NCBI RefSeq assembly: GCF_018760735.1
Contig: NZ_JAHHZN010000018.1
Span: 24,615-88,614, forward strand
Origin: Hymenobacter piscis
Lineage (GTDB): Bacteria; Bacteroidota; Bacteroidia; Cytophagales; Hymenobacteraceae
Length of the DNA: 64,000 nt
Direction of reading: 5' to 3'
The translations under genes were made by a program, and so were the position numbers. The notes under the pieces are model-generated. The model was not told where the DNA came from. It saw only the letters and a list, made by a program, of their open reading frames with translations, and ran no database searches. Below are positions 15,997 through 25,749 of this stretch, piece after piece (within the stretch, counting starts at the first letter, position 1; each line of letters opens with the position of its first letter).

Positions 15997-18900
15997 TTGG
16001 CTACACCGAAAGCACAGACCGGCCTGCAAAAATTGCAGGCAGCTGACGAGCGGATCAACTTCGCCAAGATTAAAAAGGTTATTGAGTACCCGGACTTCCT
16101 GGACGTGCAGGTTCGCTCGTTCATGGACTTCTTCCAGCTGGAAACCGCTGCCGAGAACCGGACCGATGAAGGCCTTTTTAAAGTATTTGCCGAGAATTTT
16201 CCGATTTCGGACTCGCGCGAAAACTTCGTGCTAACCTTCATGGACTACCATGTTGACCCGCCGAAGTACTCCGTTGACGAGTGCATTGACCGGGGCCTGA
16301 CCTATTCCGTGCCGCTGAAGGCCAAGCTCCGGCTGGTCTGCAACGATTCGGATAACGAGGACTTCGAAACGATTGAGCAGGAAGTGTTCCTGGGAAATAT
16401 TCCCTACATGACCGAGAAAGGCTCGTTCGTTATCAACGGCGCCGAGCGCGTTATTGTATCGCAGCTGCACCGCTCGCCGGGCGTGTTCTTTGCCCAGAGC
16501 AAGCACACCAACGGCACCAAGCTGTACTCGGCCCGCATTATCCCGTTCAAAGGCTCGTGGATTGAATTCGCCACGGACGTGAACAACGTGATGTACGCCT
16601 ACATCGACCGGAAGAAGAAATTCCCGGTTACGACGCTGCTGCGCGCCATCGGCTACGGCACCGACAAAGACATCCTCGACCTGTTCGGGCTGTCGGAAGA
16701 GGTAAAGGCTGACAAGAAGAACCTCAAGAAAGCCGTTGGCCGCAAGCTGGCTGCCCGGGTGCTGCGCACCTGGACCGAGGACTTCGTGGATGAGGACACC
16801 GGCGAAGTGGTGTCGATTGACCGCAACGAGGTGCTCATGGAGCGCGACTCGGAAATTGCGGAAGAGGATATCGACATCATCCTTAACGCCGGCGCCAAGT
16901 CGGTGATTCTGCACCGCGAGAACGTGAATATTGCCGACTACGCAATCATTTACAACACGCTGCAGAAGGACAACTCCAACTCGGAGAAGGAAGCCGTGGA
17001 GCAAATCTATCGTCAGCTCCGCAACACGGAGGCTCCCGATGAAGAGACGGCCCGCGACATCATCCAAAAGCTGTTTTTCTCGGATAAGCGCTACGACCTC
17101 GGGGACGTAGGCCGCTACCGTATCAATAAGAAACTGGGTATCGACACCGGTTGGGACGCCCGCGTCCTGACCAACGAGGACATCGTTCTCATCGTGAAAT
17201 ACCTGATCGGTCTGATCAACTCGAAGGCCATTGTCGATGACATTGACCACTTGAGCAACCGCCGCGTGCGCACCGTGGGTGAGCAGCTGTACTCGCAGTT
17301 CGGCGTAGGTCTGGCCCGCATGGCCCGGACCATTAAGGAGCGCATGAACGTGCGCGACAACGAGGACTTCAAACCGGTGGACCTGATTAACGCCCGCACC
17401 CTGTCGAGCGTGATTAACTCGTTCTTCGGCACCAACCAGTTGTCGCAGTTTATGGATCAGACCAACCCGCTGGCCGAGGTGACGCACAAGCGTCGCGTAT
17501 CGGCACTGGGGCCGGGAGGTCTGTCGCGTGAGCGCGCTGGTTTCGAAGTACGGGACGTTCACTACACCCACTACGGCCGCCTTTGCACCATCGAAACGCC
17601 GGAAGGACCGAACATCGGTCTAATTTCGTCGCTGTGCGTGCACGCCCGCGTGAACTCGATGGGCTTCATCGAAACGCCCTACCGCACTGCCGTGAACGGC
17701 AAAGTGGACATGACGGAGAACGTGAAATACCTGACTGCTGAGGAAGAGGATACCCACCACATTGCCCAGGCCAACGCCCTGATTGATGAGGATGGTAACT
17801 TCATCAAGGAGCTGGTGAAAGGCCGCTTCGAAGGTGACTTCCCCGTGGTAGGCCCTGAGGAGTATAGCTACATGGACGTGGCCCCGAACCAGATTGTATC
17901 GGTGGCTGCTTCGCTGATTCCGTTCCTGGAGCACGACGACGCCAACCGGGCCCTGATGGGTTCGAACATGCAGCGCCAGGCAGTTCCGCTGCTCAAGGCT
18001 GAGGCTCCCATCGTGGGCACCGGCCTCGAAGGCCGCGTAGCTACCGACTCGCGCACCCTCGTGGTAGCTGAAGGCGACGGCGTAATTGACTACGTAGATG
18101 CCAACCGTATCGTGGTGAAGTACGACCTGACCCCGGACGAAATCCTGGTAAGCTTCGACGCTGAAAAGATTTCCTACGACCTGATCAAGTTCCGCCGCAC
18201 CAACCAGGATACCTGCATCAACCTGACGCCACTCGTGAAAACGGGTGAGCGGGTGAGCAAGGGCCAGGTACTGTGCGAAGGCTACGGCACCAACAAAGGC
18301 GAGCTGGCCCTGGGCCGGAACATGCAGGTGGCGTTCATGCCGTGGCAGGGTTACAACTTCGAGGATGCTATTGTCATCTCCGAAAAAGTAGTGCGCGACG
18401 ACATCTTCACCTCGATTCACATTGAGGAGTTCGAGCTGGAAGTGCGCGAAACCAAGCGCGGCGAAGAAGAGCTGACCTCGGAAATTCCGAACGTGAGCGA
18501 AGAAGCCGTGCGCAACCTCGACGACAACGGAATTATCCGTCTGGGCGCCGAGGTGAAGGAAGGCGACATCCTGATCGGCAAGATTACGCCCAAGGGCGAA
18601 ACCGACCCGACTCCGGAAGAGAAGCTGCTCCGCGCCATCTTTGGTGACAAGGCCGGCGACGTGAAAGACGCCTCCCTCAAGGCGCCACCGTCCCTGCAAG
18701 GGGTCGTTATCGGCACCAAGCTGTTCTCACGTCCAAAGAAAGACAAAAACCTGCGGGCCAAGTCGAAGAAGGAAGTAGAAGAGCTGAAGGAGTCGTACGC
18801 CCGCGAGCTGCGCGGTATCAAAGCCGTAATGGTGGAGAAGCTGACCCAGCTGCTGGAAGGCAAAACCTCCCAGGGCGTGAAGCACAAGTTCGGTGACGAA

Positions 18901-19899
18901 ATCATCACGAAAGGGGTGAAGTTCGGCAAGAAGAACGTGGCCGAGAACCTCTTCCCCGAGAAGAACCCCTACAAGGACGAGAGCAACTACGCCGTGCCCG
19001 AGGAGGTGAATATGTTCAAAGACCTCGTGCTGGAAGGCTGGACTGCTGACGCCCGCGTGAACGGCATGGTGCTGGACCTGGTGAAGAACTACGCCAAGAA
19101 GCGCAATACCATTACGGCCCGCTTCAAGCGCGACCGGTTCACGCTGGAGGTTGGCGACGAGCTGCCCGCCGGCATCGTGCAGCTGGCCAAAGTGTACATC
19201 GCCAAGAAGCGCAAGCTGAAGGTGGGTGACAAGATGGCTGGTCGTCACGGTAACAAAGGCGTTGTGGCCCGCATCGTGCGCGATGAGGACATGCCCTTCC
19301 TGCCCGACGGCACCCCGATGGACATCGTGCTCAACCCGCTGGGGGTACCAAGCCGGATGAACATCGGTCAGATCTACGAAACCGTACTCGGCTGGGCCGG
19401 TCTGAAAATGGGCCGTACCTACGCCACCCCGATTTTCGACGGAGCAACCGAGGACGAAGTCGCCAAGGAGCTGACCGAAGCCGGTCTGCCCGACTGGGGC
19501 CGTGCTTACCTGCACGACGGCCTGACGGGTCAGCGCTTCGACCAGCCGGTAACGGTGGGTGTTATTTACATGCTGAAGCTGGGTCACCTGGTGGATGACA
19601 AGATGCACGCCCGTTCTATCGGACCGTACTCCCTCATTACCCAGCAGCCGCTGGGTGGTAAGGCCCAGTTCGGTGGTCAGCGCTTCGGCGAAATGGAAGT
19701 GTGGGCGCTGGAGGCCTTCGGTGCTTCCAACGTGCTGCAGGAAATCCTGACCGTGAAGTCGGATGATGTGGTAGGTCGCGCCAAGGCGTACGAAGCCATT
19801 GTAAAAGGTGACGTGCTGCCCAAGCCGAATATCCCCGAGTCGTTCAACGTACTCATCCACGAGTTGCGCGGTCTGGCCCTGGAAATCACGCTTGACTAA
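15997..19899 (+). CDS. rpoB: RNA polymerase beta subunit, probable TTG start
   Basis: 1300 residues when started at the TTG at 15997, giving MATPKAQTGLQKLQAADERI; the longer open frame upstream adds 54 residues with no polymerase character. The rifampicin-binding region reads FFGTNQLSQFMDQTNPLAEV, then THKRRVSALGPGGLSRERAG, all wild-type positions. Other landmarks: ERVIVSQLHRSPGVFF and the C-terminal GGQRFGEMEVWALEAFGAS. It forms the catalytic core with RpoC. A hairpin follows directly after the stop. Confidence 0.98.
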   Translation: MATPKAQTGLQKLQAADERINFAKIKKVIEYPDFLDVQVRSFMDFFQLETAAENRTDEGLFKVFAENFPISDSRENFVLTFMDYHVDPPKYSVDECIDRGLTYSVPLKAKLRLVCNDSDNEDFETIEQEVFLGNIPYMTEKGSFVINGAERVIVSQLHRSPGVFFAQSKHTNGTKLYSARIIPFKGSWIEFATDVNNVMYAYIDRKKKFPVTTLLRAIGYGTDKDILDLFGLSEEVKADKKNLKKAVGRKLAARVLRTWTEDFVDEDTGEVVSIDRNEVLMERDSEIAEEDIDIILNAGAKSVILHRENVNIADYAIIYNTLQKDNSNSEKEAVEQIYRQLRNTEAPDEETARDIIQKLFFSDKRYDLGDVGRYRINKKLGIDTGWDARVLTNEDIVLIVKYLIGLINSKAIVDDIDHLSNRRVRTVGEQLYSQFGVGLARMARTIKERMNVRDNEDFKPVDLINARTLSSVINSFFGTNQLSQFMDQTNPLAEVTHKRRVSALGPGGLSRERAGFEVRDVHYTHYGRLCTIETPEGPNIGLISSLCVHARVNSMGFIETPYRTAVNGKVDMTENVKYLTAEEEDTHHIAQANALIDEDGNFIKELVKGRFEGDFPVVGPEEYSYMDVAPNQIVSVAASLIPFLEHDDANRALMGSNMQRQAVPLLKAEAPIVGTGLEGRVATDSRTLVVAEGDGVIDYVDANRIVVKYDLTPDEILVSFDAEKISYDLIKFRRTNQDTCINLTPLVKTGERVSKGQVLCEGYGTNKGELALGRNMQVAFMPWQGYNFEDAIVISEKVVRDDIFTSIHIEEFELEVRETKRGEEELTSEIPNVSEEAVRNLDDNGIIRLGAEVKEGDILIGKITPKGETDPTPEEKLLRAIFGDKAGDVKDASLKAPPSLQGVVIGTKLFSRPKKDKNLRAKSKKEVEELKESYARELRGIKAVMVEKLTQLLEGKTSQGVKHKFGDEIITKGVKFGKKNVAENLFPEKNPYKDESNYAVPEEVNMFKDLVLEGWTADARVNGMVLDLVKNYAKKRNTITARFKRDRFTLEVGDELPAGIVQLAKVYIAKKRKLKVGDKMAGRHGNKGVVARIVRDEDMPFLPDGTPMDIVLNPLGVPSRMNIGQIYETVLGWAGLKMGRTYATPIFDGATEDEVAKELTEAGLPDWGRAYLHDGLTGQRFDQPVTVGVIYMLKLGHLVDDKMHARSIGPYSLITQQPLGGKAQFGGQRFGEMEVWALEAFGASNVLQEILTVKSDDVVGRAKAYEAIVKGDVLPKPNIPESFNVLIHELRGLALEITLD

Positions 19900-19911
19900 G
19901 GTTTGAAAGTG

Positions 19912-19948
19912 GTGGCTGCTGGTGCTTCGGGACCGGCAGCCACTTTTC
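19912..19948 (+). terminator. Hairpin after rpoB
   Basis: GTGGCTGC (19912-19919) pairs with GCAGCCAC (19936-19943); the inner TGGT/ACC can extend the stem, and TTTTC follows. It lies 13 bp after the rpoB stop. Confidence 0.7.
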
Positions 19949-20221
19949 AGGTCTTTGCAAATAGATTCAGTAGTTAACACTATCGGCGTCGTTCCGAGAT
20001 ATGGTCCGAACGGCAAAAACCCGCTAGTGGAAGCTGCTACCCCGCTCAGCATGCTGAGCTGCCCGATTACCAGACCTGGCGAAGACCTACTGCGCGGCGT
20101 ACCTATCCGACCCGCAGAGCACTTTTCGCAGAGTCGAACTGTTACGTTCTTTCTGACCCGTCTTAAGGCAGGCAGAACCAACGGACAGAAAAAAGCCACC
20201 AGCTAACAACAGCTACCCTAC
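19949..20221 (+). promoter_or_regulatory. Long rpoB-rpoC gap with a 16-bp palindrome
   Basis: The whole rpoB-rpoC gap is 322 bp. It contains the perfect palindrome GCTCAGCATGCTGAGC at 20044-20059 and no exact TAnnTTTG box; TACGTTCT (about 20150) is only a partial match. A 94-codon open frame runs through it without recognisable features. The palindrome is a candidate protein-binding site or RNA hairpin. Confidence 0.45.
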
Positions 20222-23200
20222 ATGGCGTTTGCAAAAAACAAGAAACTGGTACAGGACTTCTCGAAAGTTACCATTTCGCTGGCCTCGCCCGAATCCATTC
20301 TGGAGCGGTCGAACGGGGAAGTAGTAAAACCCGAGACGATCAACTACCGCACCTACAAGCCCGAGATGGGCGGTCTGTTCTGTGAGCGGATTTTCGGTCC
20401 CGTGAAGGACTGGGAATGCCACTGCGGCAAATACAAGCGCATCCGCTACAAGGGCATCATCTGCGACCGGTGCGGCGTGGAGGTGACCGAGAAGAAAGTT
20501 CGCCGGGAGCGCATGGGCCACATCGAACTGGTGGTGCCCGTAGCGCACATCTGGTACTTCAAGTCCCTGCCCAATAAAATCGGCTACCTGCTGGGCCTGC
20601 CCACCAAGAAGCTTGACCAAATCATTTACTACGAGCGCTACGCCGTAGTGCAGCCGGGCGTTCTGGCTGAGGAAGGCGTGCAGCAACTCGACTTCCTGAC
20701 CGAGGACGAATACCTCGACATCATCGACAAGCTCCCCCGGGAGAACCAGATGCTGCCGAACGACGACCCGAACAAGTTCATTGCCCGGATGGGTGCCGAG
20801 GCGCTGCAAATGCTGCTCGAGCGCATCAACCTCGATGAGCTGAGCTACTCGCTGCGGGATTCCGCCGCCCACGAAACGTCGCAGCAGCGCAAGGCCGAGG
20901 CCCTGAAGCGGCTGCGCGTAGTGGAAGCTTTCCGTGACGCTGCTACCCGCGTGGAGAACAAGCCCGAGTGGATGGTTATCCGCATGGTGCCCGTGATTCC
21001 GCCGGAGCTGCGCCCCCTCGTTCCGCTCGACGGTGGCCGTTTCGCCACGTCCGACCTGAACGACCTGTACCGTCGCGTGATCATCCGTAACAACCGCCTC
21101 AAGCGCCTGATCGAAATCAAGGCGCCCGAAGTGATTCTGCGCAACGAGAAGCGCATGCTGCAGGAAGCTGTAGACTCGCTCTTCGACAACTCGCGCAAGG
21201 TGAATGCCGTGCGCGCCGAAGGCAACCGCGCCCTGAAGTCGCTGTCCGACATGCTGAAAGGCAAGCAGGGGCGCTTCCGTCAGAACCTGCTCGGTAAGCG
21301 GGTCGACTACTCCGGTCGTTCGGTTATCGTTGTAGGCCCCGAGCTGAAGCTGCACGAGTGCGGTCTGCCCAAGAACATGGCCGCCGAGCTGTTCAAGCCG
21401 TTCATCATCCGCAAGCTCATCGAGCGCGGCATCGTGAAAACGGTGAAGTCGGCCAAGAAAATCGTGGACCGCAAGGACGCCGTTGTCTGGGACATCCTGG
21501 AAAACGTGCTGAAAGGCCACCCCGTGCTCCTGAACCGGGCTCCTACGCTGCACCGTCTGGGTATCCAGGCGTTCCAGCCCCGCCTCATCGAGGGCAAGGC
21601 TATCCAGCTGCACCCCCTCGTTTGTACGGCCTTCAACGCTGACTTTGACGGTGACCAGATGGCTGTGCACGTGCCCCTCGGGCCGGCCGCTATCCTGGAA
21701 GCCTCCATGCTCATGCTGGCCTCGCATAACATCCTGAACCCGGCCAACGGCGCGCCCATCGCGGTACCGTCGCAGGACATGGTTCTGGGCCTGTACTACG
21801 TAACCAAGGGCAAGCGTACCACGCCCGAGGAAACGATTCAGGGCGAAGGCATGGTGTTCTACTCCGATGAGGAAGTAGTGATTGCCATCAACGAAAACCG
21901 CCTCTCCAAGCACGCCTACATCAAGGTGCGCACCCAGATTCGCGACGAGGACGATAACCTCGTGACGAAGATTGTGGAGACTGTGGCTGGCCGCGTGCTG
22001 TTCAACCAGCTCGTACCCGCCGAGGTAGGCTTCGTGGATGAGCTGCTCACCAAGAAGAAGCTCCAGCAGATCATTTCGATGGTCTTCAAGCGCACCGGCA
22101 TGGCCCGCACCGCGCAGTTCCTCGACGACATCAAGACGCTGGGCTTCCAGTCGGCTTACAAAGGTGGTCTGTCGATGGGTCTGGGCGACATCCAGATTCC
22201 GAAGGAGAAGGATGAGCTGGTACTGCAGGCGCAGAACGACGTGAAGGCGGTAACCCAGAACTACCAGATGGGTCTGATTACCGACAACGAGCGTTACAAC
22301 CAGGTTATCGACATCTGGACCCGCATCAACAACCAAATCACTGAAACCCTCATGGGTCGCCTCGAAAAGGAGAACCAGGGCTTCAACTCGATTTACATGA
22401 TGATGCACTCCGGAGCCCGCGGTTCGCGCGAGCAGATCCGTCAGCTCGGTGGTATGCGGGGTCTGATGGCCAAACCGCAGAAGTCGCTCCAGGGTTCGGT
22501 TGGCGAGATTATCGAAAACCCGATTCTGTCCAACTTCAAAGAAGGCCTGGACGTTATCGAGTACTTCATCTCGACCCACGGTGCCCGGAAAGGTCTGGCC
22601 GATACCGCCCTGAAAACGGCTGACGCCGGCTACCTGACCCGTCGTCTGGTAGACGTATCGCAGGACGTTATCGTGAACGAGCCCGACTGCGGCACGCTGC
22701 GCGGTATCGAAACCTTCGCTCTGAAAGACAACGAGGACATCGTGGAGCCCCTGGCCGAGCGGATCCTGGGTCGCGTAGCCGTTCACGATATCATCGATCC
22801 GCTTACGGAGGAAGTTATCCTGACGGCCGGTGACGAAATCACGGAGGAAGTAACCCGCCGCATTGATAACACGAGCATCGAGTCGGTGGAAATCCGCTCG
22901 GTACTGACCTGCGAAAGCAAGCGTGGTATCTGCGCCAAGTGCTACGGCCGGAACCTGTCGTCGGGCCGCATGGTCCAGAAAGGGGAAGCTGTTGGCGTAA
23001 TTGCTGCTCAGTCCATCGGCGAGCCGGGTACCCAGCTCACGCTGCGTACCTTCCACGTAGGTGGTACGGCCTCCAACATTGCCGTAGAAGCCAGCATCCG
23101 CGCCAAATTCGCGGGCGTTATCGAGTTCGAAGACATCCGGACCGTGGAAACCGCCAACGCCGATGGCGAGCCGGTGAACGTGGTAATGGGTCGCTCGGGC

Positions 23201-24571
23201 GAGGTACGTATCGTGGAGAAAGGCACCGGCAAGGTATACATTTCGAACCACGTGCCGTACGGCTCCTTCCTGCTCGTGAAAGAGGGTCAGGAAGTAGAGA
23301 AGGGCGACGAACTGAACAACTGGGACCCCTACAACGCCGTTATTCTGGCCGAGTTTGATGGTACCATTCAGTACGACGCCATCACCGAAGGCATCACCTA
23401 CCGCGAGGAGTCGGACGAACAGACCGGTCACCGCGAGAAAGTGATTATCGAATCGAAGGCCAAGGACCAGAACCCGGCCATCATCGTGCGTCCCGGCAAG
23501 AAGGGCGACATGGAAGGTGCGAAGAACTACAGCATCCCCGTGGGCTCCCACCTGAACGTGGAGAACGGCGAAAAAATCAAGGCTGGTCAGATTCTGGCCA
23601 AGATTCCGCGTGCCGTGGGCAAAACCCGCGACATTACCGGTGGTCTGCCCCGCGTGACGGAGCTCTTTGAAGCCCGGAACCCCTCGAACCCGGCCGTAGT
23701 GGCCGAAATCGACGGCGTGGTAACCTACGGTACCGTGAAGCGTGGTAACCGGGAAATCTTCGTGGAGTCGAAAGACGGCGTCAAGAAGAAGTACATGGTG
23801 CCGCTGTCCAAGCACATTCTGGTGCAGGACAACGACTTCATCCGCGCCGGCTCGCCGCTGTCGGATGGGGCCATCACGCCTTCCGATATCCTGAGCATTC
23901 AGGGCCCCGGTGCCGTGCAGGAGTACCTCGTGAACGAGATTCAGGAAGTGTACCGCTTGCAGGGTGTGAAAATCAACGATAAGCACATCGAGGTGGTTGT
24001 TCGCCAGATGATGCAGAAGGTGGTGATTCTCGACGCTGGTGACACGTCGTTCCTCGAACATCAGGTAATCGACAAGATTATCTTCATGGAAGAGAACGAT
24101 ACCATCATCGACATGAAGGTGGTCACCAACGCCGGGGATTCCAGCAACCTGAAGCCCGGCCAGATTGTAACGGCTCGTCGCCTGCGCGACGAGAACAGCA
24201 GCCTGCGCCGCCGCGACCTGCAGCTGGTGGAAGTGCGCGACGCCCAGCCTTCGGTTTCGCGTCCGACCCTCCAGGGTATCACCCAAGCTTCGTTGGGCAC
24301 CCAGTCGTTCATCTCGGCCGCTTCCTTCCAGGAGACGACCAAGGTGCTGTCGGAAGCCGCCATCCGTGGCAAGGCCGACGAACTGCTGGGCCTCAAGGAG
24401 AACGTAATCGTTGGTCACCTCATTCCGGCCGGTACCGGCCTGCGCGAATACACGCGTCAGGTGGTAGGTTCGAAAGAGGAGATGGAAGCCGCTCAGGCGG
24501 CTAAGGCCGAGGAAGCCGCTACTCCCGTCAAGCGCGCTTCGCGTGCCAAGCGTGAAGTTTCGGCAGAGTAA
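20222..24571 (+). CDS. rpoC: RNA polymerase beta-prime subunit
   Basis: 1449 residues. Zinc site 1 is Cys66, Cys68, Cys81 and Cys84 (ECHCGKYKR ... IICDRCGVEV). The active-site loop NADFDGDQM has its magnesium aspartates at 474, 476 and 478. Zinc site 2 uses CESKRGICAKC near 897-907. The C-terminus ends in an Ala/Lys-rich tail (EAAQAAKAEEAATPVKRASR). No sign of breaks or inteins. A strong terminator follows. Confidence 0.99.
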   Translation: MAFAKNKKLVQDFSKVTISLASPESILERSNGEVVKPETINYRTYKPEMGGLFCERIFGPVKDWECHCGKYKRIRYKGIICDRCGVEVTEKKVRRERMGHIELVVPVAHIWYFKSLPNKIGYLLGLPTKKLDQIIYYERYAVVQPGVLAEEGVQQLDFLTEDEYLDIIDKLPRENQMLPNDDPNKFIARMGAEALQMLLERINLDELSYSLRDSAAHETSQQRKAEALKRLRVVEAFRDAATRVENKPEWMVIRMVPVIPPELRPLVPLDGGRFATSDLNDLYRRVIIRNNRLKRLIEIKAPEVILRNEKRMLQEAVDSLFDNSRKVNAVRAEGNRALKSLSDMLKGKQGRFRQNLLGKRVDYSGRSVIVVGPELKLHECGLPKNMAAELFKPFIIRKLIERGIVKTVKSAKKIVDRKDAVVWDILENVLKGHPVLLNRAPTLHRLGIQAFQPRLIEGKAIQLHPLVCTAFNADFDGDQMAVHVPLGPAAILEASMLMLASHNILNPANGAPIAVPSQDMVLGLYYVTKGKRTTPEETIQGEGMVFYSDEEVVIAINENRLSKHAYIKVRTQIRDEDDNLVTKIVETVAGRVLFNQLVPAEVGFVDELLTKKKLQQIISMVFKRTGMARTAQFLDDIKTLGFQSAYKGGLSMGLGDIQIPKEKDELVLQAQNDVKAVTQNYQMGLITDNERYNQVIDIWTRINNQITETLMGRLEKENQGFNSIYMMMHSGARGSREQIRQLGGMRGLMAKPQKSLQGSVGEIIENPILSNFKEGLDVIEYFISTHGARKGLADTALKTADAGYLTRRLVDVSQDVIVNEPDCGTLRGIETFALKDNEDIVEPLAERILGRVAVHDIIDPLTEEVILTAGDEITEEVTRRIDNTSIESVEIRSVLTCESKRGICAKCYGRNLSSGRMVQKGEAVGVIAAQSIGEPGTQLTLRTFHVGGTASNIAVEASIRAKFAGVIEFEDIRTVETANADGEPVNVVMGRSGEVRIVEKGTGKVYISNHVPYGSFLLVKEGQEVEKGDELNNWDPYNAVILAEFDGTIQYDAITEGITYREESDEQTGHREKVIIESKAKDQNPAIIVRPGKKGDMEGAKNYSIPVGSHLNVENGEKIKAGQILAKIPRAVGKTRDITGGLPRVTELFEARNPSNPAVVAEIDGVVTYGTVKRGNREIFVESKDGVKKKYMVPLSKHILVQDNDFIRAGSPLSDGAITPSDILSIQGPGAVQEYLVNEIQEVYRLQGVKINDKHIEVVVRQMMQKVVILDAGDTSFLEHQVIDKIIFMEENDTIIDMKVVTNAGDSSNLKPGQIVTARRLRDENSSLRRRDLQLVEVRDAQPSVSRPTLQGITQASLGTQSFISAASFQETTKVLSEAAIRGKADELLGLKENVIVGHLIPAGTGLREYTRQVVGSKEEMEAAQAAKAEEAATPVKRASRAKREVSAE

Positions 24572-24592
24572 TCTGCGAAAGTGATTAAATGG

Positions 24593-24632
24593 AAAAGCCG
24601 ACCGGAGCAATCCAGTCGGCTTTTTCTTTTTT
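24593..24632 (+). terminator. rpoC terminator
   Basis: AAAAGCCGAC pairs with GTCGGCTTTT around a 12-base loop, followed by TTTTTCTTTTTT. The next promoter's -7 box begins 3 bp later. Confidence 0.88.
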
Positions 24633-24634
24633 GG

Positions 24635-24642
24635 TAGCTTTG
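24635..24642 (+). promoter_or_regulatory. -7 box for the DUF3467 gene
   Basis: TAGCTTTG is an exact TAnnTTTG match at the end of the rpoC terminator T run. Any -33 contact would fall inside the terminator stem. The ATG is 48 bp downstream. Confidence 0.6.
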
Positions 24643-24690
24643 ATTCCTGCCGCAAACAACGGTGAGTCCCCCTTTTACGTCTTCTCTCCT

Positions 24691-25038
24691 ATGAACCAAC
24701 CCACCGAACCCCAGAACACCGACGCGGCCCAGCCGCAAGACCCGAACGCCATCAACATTGAGCTGTCGGAAGAAATTGCCGAGGGCGAGTACGCCAACCT
24801 GGCCATGATTGCCCATAGCAGCAGCGAGTTCGTGATTGACTTTATCCGGCTGATGCCAGGTCTGCCCAAAGCCAAGGTGAAGTCCCGTATCATCCTCACG
24901 CCCGAACACGCCAAGCGTCTGCAGGCGGCGCTGGCCGAGAACATCGAGCGGTTCGAGCAGGCCCACGGCAACATCAAGCCCCAGCAGGATACCCCGGCTT
25001 ATCCGATGGGCTTCGGCGGTACGATGGGAGAGGCGTAG
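24691..25038 (+). CDS. DUF3467 domain protein
   Basis: 115 residues from the ATG at 24691; an ATG at 24589 lies before the promoter and inside the terminator and is rejected. Acidic N-terminus, then ANLAMIAHSSSEFVIDFIRL and SRIILTPEHAKRLQAALAEN, the core of the DUF3467 family, ending in a flexible Pro/Gly tail. No membrane segment. Known: the family commonly lies next to rpoC in Bacteroidota, but its biochemical role is not established. The conserved position suggests a link to transcription, which is inference only. Confidence 0.85.
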   Translation: MNQPTEPQNTDAAQPQDPNAINIELSEEIAEGEYANLAMIAHSSSEFVIDFIRLMPGLPKAKVKSRIILTPEHAKRLQAALAENIERFEQAHGNIKPQQDTPAYPMGFGGTMGEA

Positions 25039-25160
25039 GCTTACCCCAGCATCATGATGTAATGGCAGCGGCATTTTCCCGGTGGGAGAGTGCCGCTGTT
25101 GCTGTCTGAAAGGGCTGGGAGTTACCTCGGGCGAGGTCTAAAACAAACTATCTCAACCGG

Positions 25161-25192
25161 TTTGCTATTTGCCCACATCTTTTCTACCTTTG
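25161..25192 (+). promoter_or_regulatory. Promoter of the rpsL-rpsG-fusA-rpsJ operon
   Basis: TTTG (25161-25164), 20 bp, then TACCTTTG (25185-25192). The rpsL ATG is 48 bp further. Confidence 0.85.
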
Positions 25193-25240
25193 CAAGCCTA
25201 ATTTTTGGGAGAGAACCCTCCTTGACAAAACATTCCGTAA

Positions 25241-25663
25241 ATGCCTACTATCAACCAGTTAGTACGAAAAGGCCGCGAGAAGCTGACGACCAAGTCGAAG
25301 TCGCCGGCCCTGGATTCGTGCCCGCAGCGCCGTGGCGTTTGCACCCGTGTGTACACCACCACGCCTAAGAAGCCGAACTCGGCTATGCGTAAGGTAGCCC
25401 GCGTGCGCCTCACCAACGGCAAAGAAGTAAACGCCTACATTCCCGGTGAAGGCCACAACCTGCAGGAGCACAGCATCGTGCTGATTCGTGGTGGTCGGGT
25501 GAAAGACTTGCCCGGCGTGCGTTACCACATCATCCGCGGTGCCCTCGATACTGCCGGTGTAAACGGCCGTACCCAGCGTCGTTCGAAGTACGGTGCCAAG
25601 CGTCCGAAGCCCGGCCAGGCAGCCGCTGCCGGCAAAGGTGCTCCCGCTAAGAAGAAAAAGTAA
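25241..25663 (+). CDS. rpsL: Ribosomal protein uS12
   Basis: 140 residues. It begins MPTINQLVRKGREKLTTKSK and has the decoding loops TTPKKPNSAMRKVARV and GRVKDLPGVRYHIIRG, with the lysines whose change causes streptomycin resistance still present. The C-terminus has an extra Ala/Lys tail (AAAAGKGAPAKKKK). It is the first gene of the str cluster. Confidence 0.99.
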   Translation: MPTINQLVRKGREKLTTKSKSPALDSCPQRRGVCTRVYTTTPKKPNSAMRKVARVRLTNGKEVNAYIPGEGHNLQEHSIVLIRGGRVKDLPGVRYHIIRGALDTAGVNGRTQRRSKYGAKRPKPGQAAAAGKGAPAKKKK

Positions 25664-25671
25664 TTGAAGCC

Positions 25672-25737
25672 GAGTGAGGTAGTGCGAAGTGCTGGATAGC
25701 ACATGGTTCTTATCCCACTGGCCCGCTACCTCAACTC
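25672..25737 (+). repeat. Intercistronic hairpin between rpsL and rpsG
   Basis: GAGTGAGGTAG (25672-25682) faces CTACCTCAACTC (25726-25737), pairing with one bulge. Left arm C-poor, right arm G-poor, as in the other family members; weaker than most. Confidence 0.55.
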
Positions 25738-25749
25738 AATTCTACCTCC

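Noticed and set aside
17400..17600. Rifampicin or streptomycin resistance changes in rpoB and rpsL
   Set aside because: The residues at the known resistance positions that I can recognise are the wild-type ones in both proteins.
19922..20206. 94-codon open frame between rpoB and rpoC
   Set aside because: No family, no hydrophobic or domain features, composition not protein-like, and it starts within the terminator region of rpoB.
20213..24655. Very long open frame (1480 codons) antisense to rpoC
   Set aside because: It mirrors rpoC exactly. High-GC genes often leave one antisense frame open. The rpoC product is complete and recognisable.
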